Origin: Artocarpus heterophyllus
Taxonomy: Eukaryota; Streptophyta; Magnoliopsida; Rosales; Moraceae
Direction of reading: 5' to 3'
Length of the DNA: 64,000 bases
Assembly: GCA_025403435.1 (NCBI GenBank)
Contig: CM046345.1
Span: 18,160,809 to 18,224,808 of the forward strand
Position 1 is the first letter of the stretch. Each line of letters starts with the position of its first letter. Below, piece by piece: positions 1-10,745 of the stretch. Under the pieces are notes generated by a model. That model saw only the letters and a program-made list of their open reading frames with translations. It was not told where the DNA came from and ran no database searches. The position numbers and the translations under genes are program-made.

Positions 1-700
1 GAATGAGCACTTAATTCGTGATCCACCAGTAGGACCTCAAGACTTTCCAACGGTGTAAAGCTTAATTGTCTTATCAGCTTTTTTTTTTATTAAAAACAAA
101 AAAATAAAACTTATTATTATTTTTTTATTTACAGAATGAGACATGATATAACATATTTTATTTTTAAAAAAAAAACCCTTTGTTGATAGTAAACTATAAA
201 TCAACACACTATTAATGTACTACAGTTTATCAATAATATACTAATTGATATCAATACATCATTTATATACTTCAGTATCTCGTTAATATATAAAAAGGTC
301 ATTTCTTAAATTTTAAAAATTTTGATTATTTATTCAAAAAGAGCTTAAAAAGGAGTTATTTATCTCTATATTCTAATAAACTTTTCCTTGCAAAAAATTT
401 CTGCAAAATTTTCAAGAATAGAAGGATAACGCTCTTATATTACGGTTCCCTTAAATCAAAAGAACCCTACATCAATAGTCCAGACGGGTGGTATTCGTAG
501 TGAGTCTACATTATGGACTGAGCACATCCTTAATTTGAGCTAGACCAGAAAGACCTCAAGACTTTCCAACCATGTAGAACTTACAAGTTGCCTCGTTAGC
601 TGTTTTTATTTAAAAAAAAAAATCTACACATTTAATCTTTATTTTATTTACAGAATGACACATAATATAACATATTATTTAAAAAAAAAAATCCCTTTAT
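1..700. repeat. AT-rich flank with a diverged direct repeat of about 175 bp
   Basis: No gene is seen. Two related copies lie at about 1-178 and 521-693, offset by about 519 bp. Both contain GACCTCAAGACTTTCCAAC (33-51 and 552-570) and, further on, TTATTTACAGAATGA followed by ATATAACATAT. The left copy runs off the window, so the true length is unknown. It may be an old transposon remnant or a local duplication downstream of the pseudogene. Confidence 0.6.
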
Positions 701-1192
701 CTAGTTTATAACACCAACAAAATCCGCCTTGGAGGATCCGATATAGTTTTGCGATGTGAAGCGACGTTGTTGAAACTCACCAATAGTCGTATTGAAAAAC
801 CTTGCCAGATCCAAAACCCTGCCATTTCCATCAATCTGTACAGCTTTGGGCATGTTGACTCCACTTGGACCTTGTTCATTTACAGCCACCCAGAAATACC
901 CAAATTCGTAGCCACCCAGAAATACCCAAATTCGTTCCTCTTGATGTTATCAGGTGTCCCTTTAAACGTGACAATAACTTCTGACCTAAAATCATTTGGA
1001 CCCCTTAACCAAAATTTCTTGATTCTATTGGCCAAGAACTCAGAGACAAGAACATAAGACCCATCTAGACTGATAGCCACACCTGCTGGCAGTTGAAGCT
1101 CCTTTAGAAGCACGCTCAATTGTTGGGTTTCGGTGTTATATACTAATAACCTTCCTGTTGAGTCATTGGCTGCAATTGCTTCTTGGATTAGG
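701..1192 (-). pseudogene. SSL pseudogene exon 3 (C-terminal part)
   Basis: The acceptor is the AG read just before 1192 (TTGCAG on the minus strand). Its phase joins exon 2, giving SLS then LIQEAIAANDSTGRLLVYN. The reading continues through TQQLSVLLKELQLPAGVAI and KKFWLRGPNDFRSEV. It then changes frame at the duplicated segment 884-935 and resumes as NEQGPSGVNMPKAVQIDGNG, ending in FVGVIN and TAG. The final blade and C-terminus agree with the family's usual end, so the exon is full length apart from the frameshift. Confidence 0.85.
884..935. repeat. 26-bp perfect tandem duplication in SSL exon 3
   Basis: Units 884-909 and 910-935 are identical, beginning AGCCACCCAGAAATACCC. Since 26 is not a multiple of 3, the duplication shifts the reading frame and repeats the GYFWVA segment. 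Confidence 0.95.
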
Positions 1193-1659
1193 CTGCAAGA
1201 TTTTGCTTATAATGTTGTTAGTATTTACACATAGTCATTACAAAACGAAACCTCTTTTTTTTCTTTTTTTTTTTAAGATTAGTTGGATTGACGATACGAT
1301 TTAATCTGGGATGATTGCATATGCAATAACTTTTGTTCTTTTTGTAACAAAATATACATACATAAATTTTGATAAACTAAGGTTTTAATGCAAATGTGAA
1401 TGTTAATTCTATATTTGACACTTAAAAAAATGTGAAAATGATAGTACACTTGATATGCCATTGAATTTTTTTCACTAATTTATAATGCTAGTTCAAATTT
1501 TTTAAATCTACTTTTTGTTGTAATTGTTTATTGAAACTTGTGATTTTGAAATATTATTAATTTGATAATCTAATAATTAAATGAAAAGCTTAAAACATCA
1601 AGTCACATTAATTAAACTTCAAAATTTGACATATTATGTGCCACACTTGGTGCTAAACT
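1193..1659 (-). other. Distal part of SSL intron 2
   Basis: AT-rich DNA between the exon 3 acceptor and the solo LTR A insertion point. No coding potential is seen. The matching proximal part of the intron is 16660-16973. Confidence 0.6.
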
Positions 1660-1882
1660 TGTAACGCCTCCCTTACGGACGCCATAGATGTCGTTATATT
1701 CATTTCTTAATACTTTTAAGTTTAAGATAAACTATATGATTGAAACTTTATTTGGAAAACATACCCAGGATTCAGGCATACATTTTTTTTTAATTACTTA
1801 ATCATAAACATTCTTTAAATAGTTTGTCATTACCATTGTAATTAAATTAACTTTTTAAAACATCTTGAAAATCTGCATACAC

Positions 1883-1993
1883 AGTTCGGTAGGCCGAACT
1901 AGATCGGCAGACCGATGTTCAACCATCTGCAGGCCGCCGAGGCTTTGCAAAACTGGGTTTCAAAATCAATAAATCGACAGGCCGACCGACTAT
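1883..1993. repeat. GC box array, left part of solo LTR A
   Basis: Degenerate copies of TTCGGCAGGCCGAA, for example AGTTCGGTAGGCCGAACT near 1883, then GATCGGCAGACCGA and TCGACAGGCCGACC, set in AT-rich DNA. Confidence 0.75.
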
Positions 1994-2585
1994 TAAAAAA
2001 TTAATTTTAAACATGTTCCAATACTTCAAGGTGCGGAAACATTATACTTAAAAAGAAATAAAAAAAAATATAAAACATAGTTTGTAAGTTTTAAAAAGTT
2101 CTTCCTTGGCGTCTTCTATTTTCAATCCATCTTACATAGCTCACACGCCTTCCCTTGGCCTACACCTAATCCATTATCTTCTTACCCTTATCTACAACAT
2201 GATATAAAACTAAAATAAGCTAAAGCCTAGTAAGTGTAACGCCCCTTAATTCAGACATCACAGATGTCGTTACTTACTTACATACATTCGTACATGCATA
2301 TACTTTAAACTTTAAAATAATATCAAACTTAATCGTTTCAATTGGTTTTAAAAGTATTTAAAACTTTCATTACCAGGATCCATTCATACATTTTTTTTTT
2401 TTTACCGTTGTTCCAAAATCATGGTTTAATTTAATCCATGATTAAAATTTATTCATTTATACACTAAATTAATCATAAACTTATATAATAATATAGGTTC
2501 GACAAATTTTAAAATCAGGACTTATATGAATATCACAACATATCACATTAAACATCAAATCGATTAATACTTACTTACTCCCATA

Positions 2586-2771
2586 GTTCGACATGCCGAA
2601 CTTGGGACTTCGGCAGGCCGATGTTCCCTCTGCCGGCAACACCGGCTTGCCGGCAGAGGCTTTGCGAAACGGATTGAAAATTCATCCATGTTCGGCAGGT
2701 CAAAAATCCAGTCGGCATGCCAAACTTCTAGTCTTCGGTAGGCAGGCCACAGACTTCGGCAGGTCGTCCGA
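2586..2771. repeat. GC box array, left part of solo LTR B
   Basis: About ten variants of the TTCGGCAGGCCGAA box, mostly in the GGCAGG orientation, including TTCGGCAGGCCGATG and the half-boxes TGCCGGCAACACCGGC. It is much more GC-rich than its surroundings. Confidence 0.8.
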
Positions 2772-4798
2772 GACCAAATTCCTTGGGCAAACTTAAATTA
2801 AAACATACCAACTTTAATAATAATATAGCGGAAGTTCATGATTTATAATATAATGATAAAATATCTTATAAAATCATAATATAAGAAATCTTAAAAACTT
2901 AACATGAAAATATATATTCAAATTATATAACTTGTTTAAATCGTAAAATCATTTTCTTGGCGTGCTTCCGGTTACAATTCATCGTTCATGTTGCTCACAC
3001 GCCTTCCCATGTCCTCCACCTACTCCATGATTCTCTTACCCTTATCTGCAACATGACATAAAACATTATTAAGCTAATGCTTAGTAAGTACATATATTCT
3101 CACGATTTAAAACATTTCATAAACGTCAATATCATCATCATCATTGTAACGTTAACCATTTCAAAATTTAATCCATTTTTATCTTAAGGGCCCAAGTGTT
3201 GCACCATAAACATCATTGTAGGCGCGCCGTCATGAGAGGAGAAGGGTAGCTAATCCTAAACCAAACATGACATCATAACATATCATATCATAACATTGGT
3301 GTGTAACACTTTTAGGTGATATATATATACATAACTTTCATGCTTTGAAATTTGCCATAATCAAACATGCATAACTTTAAGTCATGAAAATCTTTCATAA
3401 GAAACCCTTAAGAAAATTATCATAAATCATCATGATCATAATATCAAACCTTATAAAACATATCATGTTGCAGGTGAGAATGTACTTACCTTATCGTTAG
3501 CTTACTTAACCTTAAAATTGCACTTGGTGACGATGTCGTGGTCTCAATGTGCTCGCTTCCTTAAGTGTTCATGCCATTTATCATTCAAAAGATGCCAAAC
3601 ATTAATACACACCATCCATACTCATGACATTTATTCATAATATAACCATGTATACAACTATCACATATTAATTCATAACCATAAACATCATTGTAATGAT
3701 TTTCTTTAATTGTAAAAAAAATTACCTTAAACATATAAAACAAACTATTCATTTTAAACATATTTATCTTTTAAACAAAACATTTTTGAATAATTGATAT
3801 GTCTACATTTTAATTTAAAACTTCATACAAGCATCATATCATCATGCATGAAATTATTTTTATTATCATAAAATCTTTTAAATCATACATAACATTTATT
3901 AAAACATTTTTCTTAATGAATTCCCATAAAATTTCATAACATATAAATAAAACACATTCATCTTACATACTCATACATATGCATAATATAACAACATTTC
4001 ATGAAAACATCTTATTTACCCCTTGAATAATCATTACATTTTTCATACTTCTTTTTTTAAAAAATTATACAGTAACATATTACTGTGAGGGGTAGAAGAC
4101 AGAAGTATCATTTTTCATTAAAACATTGAAATGGCACGAAACTTAGAAAAACATCACATAACATATTCATAACATCATATAAAAAAAACGTCGAGGCAAA
4201 ACACAATACCTATCGAGGCAAAGAATTTCTTTTCAAAAACACCAAACACCGAATTCATACCTGGAAATATCTTCTCAAAATCCCCTGATAACAATCAACG
4301 AAACAAGACCTTTCTCAGAAAATTTTCGTGGAAGAGAGAGAATTTTCGTGAGGAAGAGGGGAGGAAGAACTTGTGGAGAAGAGAAGAGAAAGAGAAATGA
4401 AAGATCGTTTCAGAAATTTTTGAGAGGAAAACGTGAGAAAGAGAAAAATAATGAAAAAGAAAACGTTAAAAATTTTTAACGTATTAAACATAATTGATGG
4501 GAATTCAATTCCCTTCATTAAGTCAGAAATTCTGACTGTGTTAAGGGGCTGAATGGCATGGAGATAAGGAGAGAAAAGAGGAAATTAAACAAGTCATTCC
4601 CAACTTTCCATGTTTTGCCCATTTAAATAGAAAACCATTTAAATTAACACAAATCATGCAAGTCAAACCCCTTTTATTTCCTTAATTGATAAAATCCTTC
4701 CATTATTATGCCAATTAATCACAATTAAATCACCCAATTAACATAATTGTCTCAGCCATAAATTGGGAGAGATTTTTGCTGACCGTTTGTCAGCCTTA

Positions 4799-4881
4799 TT
4801 CGGCCTGCCGGTCCAGCAAGTTCGGCCTGCTGGTGGGGTTCTTCGGCCTGCCGTTCTCCGGCAAGAAGTTCGGCCTGCCGA
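4799..4881. repeat. GC box array, right part of solo LTR B
   Basis: Four to five copies of TTCGGCCTGCCG, the opposite orientation (GGCCTGCC) to the array at the other end of the same LTR. Confidence 0.85.
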
Positions 4882-5284
4882 CCTGTCATTAAATGTCATA
4901 ACATAAAACATTCATACATCATTGCATCATAAATAATCATATATTGCATCATAAATAATCATATGTTTAGAATTTCACAAGAACACTAGAGCACAATGAT
5001 CCCATGCAGTCGTCACCTGTCGCAAAACTTGACATAAAAATTAGTAACAGCACATCATATATCATAACATAATTTATGAATAAAATCCCTTAAATAATGT
5101 TACTAACTTAACGTGGTCCATTACATAAAATAGGCGGGTGTTACAGTAAGTACATTTCATATCTCACAAGTAAAAACAATTTATGAACATCATCATCATA
5201 TGCATTTTTCATAATAATGCACCATGCACAATTTCATAAGGGACATATCTTTCATCTATTATCCATCTTAAAACTTTGTTTATT

Positions 5285-5390
5285 TTATCTTAAGGGCCTA
5301 AGTATTGCATCATAATCATCATTGTAGGTGTGCCATCATGAGAGGAGAAGGGTAGCTAATCCTAAACCAAACATGACATCATAACATAAC
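5285..5390 (-). repeat. Conserved block of the long-LTR family (copy in A)
   Basis: The segment contains AGGGTAGCTAATCCTAAACC and ATCTTAAGGGCC. It matches about 3180-3290 in B, the complement of 26801-26905 in C, and 45367-45475 in D. It is the best preserved part of the family, even in the diverged copy D. Its role is not known; it could be the transcribed R region or a regulatory element. Confidence 0.7.
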
Positions 5391-7323
5391 ATAAATATGG
5401 TATGTAACACTTATTTAAGTGATACTTATATTATACTTTGAAATACGTCAACACCAACATGCATAACTTTTGAACATCAAATCTTTCATAAGTATCATAA
5501 AAATAAAAATAATCATCGAATATCATAGTTATCATCATGAACATAATTTCAAACTTTTACAACCATATCATGTTGCAGGTGAGAATGTATTTACTTGTAT
5601 AATTTACTTAACCTTAATTTGTAGGTGACATCGTCGCGGTCTCGATGTGCTCACTCCTTAGTGTGTTCATGTCATACATCTATTTTAAAAATAACAATTA
5701 ACACTTATTTTCATGAGACCATGAAATCATTCAACACCACATAACATATCTCAAATTTCCATAATACATCCCACATACTTGCATCTCTCAAAAACTTTAA
5801 TTCGTAATATGTTTCATTAAGCATAAACATTAAAACAAAACTATCAGCACAAATGTTTCCTGACCTCTATGAATTCAAAACTCAATAACTTAAAATTTAC
5901 ACTAAATTAGAGCACCAAACTTGGTAGGGACAAGGTTGATAGATAAAATAATATCATGATTTTTCATTAGTCATAAAATTTCATTTAGCAATTTAAATAA
6001 ATCACATATCATACAATACAAAATCTGCCAGCAATAATAACACAGTGAGCAGTCCCTACTAACAATCACATAGTAAATTATTTACATCCCAAAATAATTC
6101 CATAAAAATCCTGCATGCAATAGACACTAAGAACTACAACATATCCAAAAATCACCTTTAAATAAATTCCATACAATCCAAAATGTGTGTTTGAATTCAA
6201 AGACAAAAACAACTATAAACAATTCGGTCAGTGAATTACATGCGATAATTATTCTCAAACAATTACAATAAATTTATTTAGACCTCAAAATTCATATGAC
6301 AACATATTAACATACAAATACAGCACCACAAAAATTCTTGTCACCAAATAAAATCATTTAGTCATACAAAAACATCACACAACAAGGAGTTCAACAATTT
6401 ACTGATAGAGCAGTCTAAAAACCTAGCTTCAATAAAAATTCCATAACACATGAAATATTCATCATTTCATCATGAGACTTTCCAGTTCAGCACTTAACAT
6501 ATACATGATCATATCATCCAAATTTTGTGAAAAATAGCATTCATTTACATTAAGAACAACACCCGTATTTTTGTGCAACACAATCAAACAATAGTAATTT
6601 ACTGTGAGTGATAGAGAGAAGAAAATTTATATCTTATCGTAGAAAAATCCAATGAACATGAAATTTGGAGGAGCATAACAAAACTCATACATGAATAACA
6701 TATTAAAATTTCAAAGCAAATGGAAATTCCATACAAAGATATAGCAGTCGGATTACAAGAGGAGATACATTTCAGAAATACCGAGAATGAATTCTTACCT
6801 AAAAACAAATTCTCTTAAGTTTTTCTTGAATCCACCCAATACTTCTTTCAATTCTTTGCAAAAAATTAAGGAAGAGGAAGGGGAAGAATAACATAGAGAA
6901 AGAGAGAGAGAAAAAAGAGTGCTTCTAAGAGATTTTTTTTTTTTTTTGAAAAGAAGAAAAATTATACGTGAAACATAATGAGAATTTGTGAAAGTGAATA
7001 AAAATATTAATCTTCTCTATTATTGCCAGAAATATTCTGACTAAAATTAAGGAAAATTCGTGTGGGAATGGAGAGAATCGAGGGGAAAATTCAAGGTTTC
7101 CAAGAATTGTTCTAATTACCATATTTTACAATTTCAAAATGGGAAACCTCATCAAAGAATCCAATCAATCTAAAATTCAAACCTTTTATTACCAAAATTA
7201 AAGAGAAATGCCAAAAATAGGCTAATCAATCACATTAAATCATCCAATTATATCCATCCATCAATGTCACAATTTTTGATGATTTATGTTGATTGCTCAT
7301 CAGCTGACTTTGGCCTGCCGACT

Positions 7324-9484
7324 TGTAACGCCCCGAATTTATTTAGTGATATTGTAATGTAAAATGATGAATTAGTGTGTCATAACTAATGTTTCAAATT
7401 AATTTGATCATTTAGTTAAATTTTGAATTTTAGGTTGTTTTGTTAACTTAATAAATTCTAATGATTTCTTATTGTTTTAAAATGTTGTTTTGAGTTTTAA
7501 AAACACAACAGTTTGTAAAATGTTGAAAAATATTCCGTTTTACAAAACCGTGGGTGGCATATGGTTTTCGCACAGTGAAACCGGCCACCATTTCTCTCTG
7601 TTTATTCTCTCTGTTCTCGCCCCCCCCCCCCCCCCCCCCACGTGTGATCTCTCTCTCTCTCGGTTTCTCTCTGTCTCTCTCAATTTCTTCAAGATTGTGA
7701 AGCCAAATTTGAATCCAAGCTTCGGGTTAGCAAGAAGGAAGCTCAGGAACGTGATTTGGCAACCAAAAACATGAATTTAAAGCTTCGATTTGAGATTAGT
7801 TTTGAAATTTTTTAACTTTTTCAAAGTTTTGATTTTTCATGCATTTTTGAAATCTAAGCTTGTTTGAGCTTAGAAAACCCTTGATTTGAGTTAAAGGAAC
7901 TTAGAATACCTAGAATCTAAGCTTGGATTAAAGAAAAATGGATTTGATTCAAGATTTTTCATTTTTCATTTTTCCTTATTTTCTCCCATTTTTGGATTTT
8001 TGAGATTTTTGTGTTTAAATCTTGTTTAAATGAGTTCAAAAGTGTTCTATTATGTTTTTCTATCACCTACGAATGTTTTCCATGCCTGAGATTTAAGAAA
8101 AACATGTTAGAATCAAGATTTGAGTTTTGGGAGAACCAAAACCCGTGGTTGGGAATTTTGGGTTTTTCCAGTTCGGTAGGCCAAACCACGTGTTCGACAG
8201 GCCGAATTCAAAGGATCGGCAGGCCAGATTCATTTGTCCAGCATGCCAAACTTGGAAAATGTTTGGCAAACCGGACTTTATTTTTGGTAGGCCGAACTGT
8301 ACAGTTTAGCCTGCCGAACTGCACAGTTCGGCTGGCCGAAGCAGGACGTCCGACAGGCCGGTAGGCCATGGGAAATTTTTGTGATTTTTCACCCGTTTTC
8401 ACTGTTTTGAACCCCTTTTGAAATTCCAACCTTGTAAAATGATTTTAAAGATACAAATGGCACACTATGACATCATGAAATGGTTTAGTAACATAGAATG
8501 TCTCAAACTAGATAATTGATTGACTTAGTGTGTATCTAGGGTCGTTCGTGGTTCTGCGGAGCTAACGTATAGCGGAACGGGATTACGATGTGGGGCACCG
8601 GCATGAGTATCGAGGTAGGATTTCTACCCCCTTCTTTAGTAAACCAGTTTCAAATGATTTGGCTTTAAAAAAAAGGGTTTCTACAAAAATGTTTTCAACG
8701 GTTGATTGAAAATGGAATTTATCGATCGTATTTTTGTAAACCATGAACTGAGATGAACTTCATAATGAATGATAATGAAAACATCTGGTAAATGGGTTTT
8801 GAATAATGTTAGAAATAGATATAAGGACATGATGCCATATCAGAGATCGGGTCGTGTAGCGATCGACCTTGGGGGTAGGTCCCAAAACCCAGCTGGGCCA
8901 CTACGGTGGTGATATTCATGTGGTTTGCCTAGGAAAGGAAAATGATGTATTTCTGGTTGACCAAATAAACTGTTTTGGGTAAGAACAGTTTTATTTAAAT
9001 TTATTTATTCAATGTTTCTTTTAAATAATTCCCTGAATAATGAGACTTTTCTTTAAATTGAATTATTTATTAAAACATAGTCCTATTGAGCTTTTCGCTC
9101 ACCTTCTATTTGTTTTTAAACTTTCTCCTCTAGATAGATTCCCATTTAGGTTCAAAGAGGACTCAACGGACAGAACCCGAGAGCAGTAGAAGGACTAGTA
9201 GGTTATTTGTATTATTTGAATAATGCATGTAATACTTTAAACTTTCTTTGTGCTTGGACTGTAGTTGTATTATTATATTGTCAGTACAATGTGTGTGCAC
9301 AAGTTGTGGGTCAGTGGGACCCATACCCGCTACATTTATTATTTATCTTTCATGCAATGGTTTTCTTCAAACTTTCATATTTTCATATTTAATTTAACCC
9401 CTAAACTATTGATCTTAATTAAATTCTCCTTTTAATTAATTAAAATGATCCACCACGTCACCTCTCGTACTCCGGGGTGTGACA
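7324..9484 (+). repeat. Gypsy-1 5' LTR (2161 bp)
   Basis: Starts TGTAACGCCCCGAA and ends CCGGGGTGTGACA. It holds a run of 20 C at 7620-7639 within a pyrimidine-rich leader, a GC box array (8170-8367), and a conserved block around 8845-8930 with CGATCGACCTTGGGGG. It is longer than the 3' LTR mainly because its box array is longer. Confidence 0.93.
8170..8367 (+). repeat. GC box array in gypsy-1 5' LTR
   Basis: About ten variants of the box, for example GTTCGGTAGGCC, GATCGGCAGGCC, GTAGGCCGAACTG and GCCTGCCGAACTG. Both orientations are present. The array extends about 66 bp further than in the sister LTR. Confidence 0.85.
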
Positions 9485-9505
9485 GAATAGTATCAGAGCT
9501 CAAGG
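9485..9505 (+). promoter_or_regulatory. Gypsy-1 primer-binding site
   Basis: Immediately after the 5' LTR, TAGTATCAGAGC corresponds to the usual plant TGGTATCAGAGC complementary to initiator Met tRNA, with one change (TGG to TAG). Confidence 0.8.
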
Positions 9506-9589
9506 TTATGAACCTTGGGAATTGTGCACACATAGGTATGACAACAAAATACTTCTGACAGTCCAAATTTGTTTTCAGAAGTAAGAGAA

Positions 9590-10745
9590 AGGCACCTTGA
9601 TGTCATTCGACAGCTGACGCCGAGTTCAAAAATGATGAGGGTATGATGAGGTCTATGTTTGCGGCTTTTCGGTAGATGGCAGTCAGGGCTAGACCGGAGG
9701 ATTCTGATGTCAGTCGTCGGCATACGTATTTTAAGAAATTTTGACGTGCGTCTATTTTGACTTTTGATGGTAATGGAGATCCGCAATTGGCAGAATATTA
9801 GTTAGATTCGATTGTGAAGTATTTGGATACCCTTGGTGTGCCTGATGAGTATCGTGTGGAATTTGCTGTGTATAAGCTCAAGGGTGGTGCTAACACTTGG
9901 TGGAAACAAGTTAAGCATTTGGAACGCGGTGGTGATATCAGTTGGGACATATTCGAGGAGCTATTCTATGATCGGTAGTTTCCGCAGGGGTATAGAGATC
10001 AGAAGGTAGCTGAGTTCTACAGGTTGCAGCAGGGTGATTTGTCAGTTCGGGAATATGAGGCAAGGTTTAATGAGTTGGCCAGGTTTGCTCCATCAACAGT
10101 GGCATCGAAGCGCGAAAGGTGCATTAAGTTTCAGGAAGGGCTCAAGGCTCCTATTCGGTGACAGGTGGTTGCTCTGTGAATTTTGGAGAGCTTGTGTCGT
10201 CAACAATATCAGTGAAAAATGATTATGCGCAATATTATGAGGATCGTGCAAAAACTTCAGGAGGATCGCAAAGGAGTGGTAGGAAGAGTACCAGCAGTTG
10301 TCCAACTCCAAGAAATAGCAAGCAGGGTGGCACAAACAGTGGTAGCAGCAGTTCATCTGGTAACTAACGCAGCAATCCCTACAGTTTCCATTATCATTTC
10401 TGTCAGCAGCCTGGACACATCAAGAGGAATTGTTCGATCAGGAGTGCCTGTCTTGGATCTCAAACTGGAGAGGATGCCAGTCGTCAATCTCAGCCTCAGA
10501 CCTTACTTCTGCCTCAACAGTATCCGTAGTTGCAGTACCCTTAGTTCTCTCCTCAGTAGTTTTTATATCTGACACAAGGGCAGCAGCCACAGCATTTCTA
10601 GTGTAGCGTCCCTCAGTATCGAGCGCTGAGTACAGCTAGTATGCAGTCGACTCCGTCTCAGCAATTCTGACAAAATAATCCAGGACCTAGCAATGTTGGT
10701 AGAGGAAAAGGGAAGGCACCAGTGCAGGTTCATGCAATGGCATTG
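9590..10745 (+). pseudogene. Gypsy-1 gag remnant
   Basis: This segment aligns residue for residue with the better-preserved gag of gypsy-2. The start codon there (ATG TCT/ACA CCT context at 37506) is AGG here at 9590. Capsid-like segments such as VPDEYRVEFA and TWWKQVKHL are readable between stops. A zinc-knuckle region follows near 10390, read as HFCQQPGHIKRNC, in which the first cysteine of CX2CX4HX4C has become tyrosine (YHFC). The Gln/Pro-rich linker contains several CAG-to-TAG stops. Gag would package element RNA; this copy cannot make it. Confidence 0.8.

Larger units (their letters stand above)
2235..5145 (-). mobile_element. Solo LTR B (long-LTR family), nested in A
   Basis: Starts TGTAACGCCCC at 2235 and ends GGGTGTTACA at 5145, 2911 bp. 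It is flanked by a perfect 5-bp duplication GTAAG (2230-2234 and 5146-5150). It contains no coding region. It carries GC box arrays near both ends, a pyrimidine-rich leader on the minus strand (about 4315-4480) and the conserved block at about 3180-3290 that is also found in A, C and D. Insertion of B into A dates it after A. Confidence 0.88.

Noticed and set aside
701..1192. True strictosidine synthase of indole alkaloid biosynthesis
   Set aside because: Only general family signatures are seen, the gene is broken, and no other alkaloid pathway gene lies in the window.
8011..8429. Open frames of 60-117 residues on both strands over the gypsy-1 box array
   Set aside because: They exist because the GC-rich array lacks stops. 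The frames do not agree with the sister LTR and match no family.
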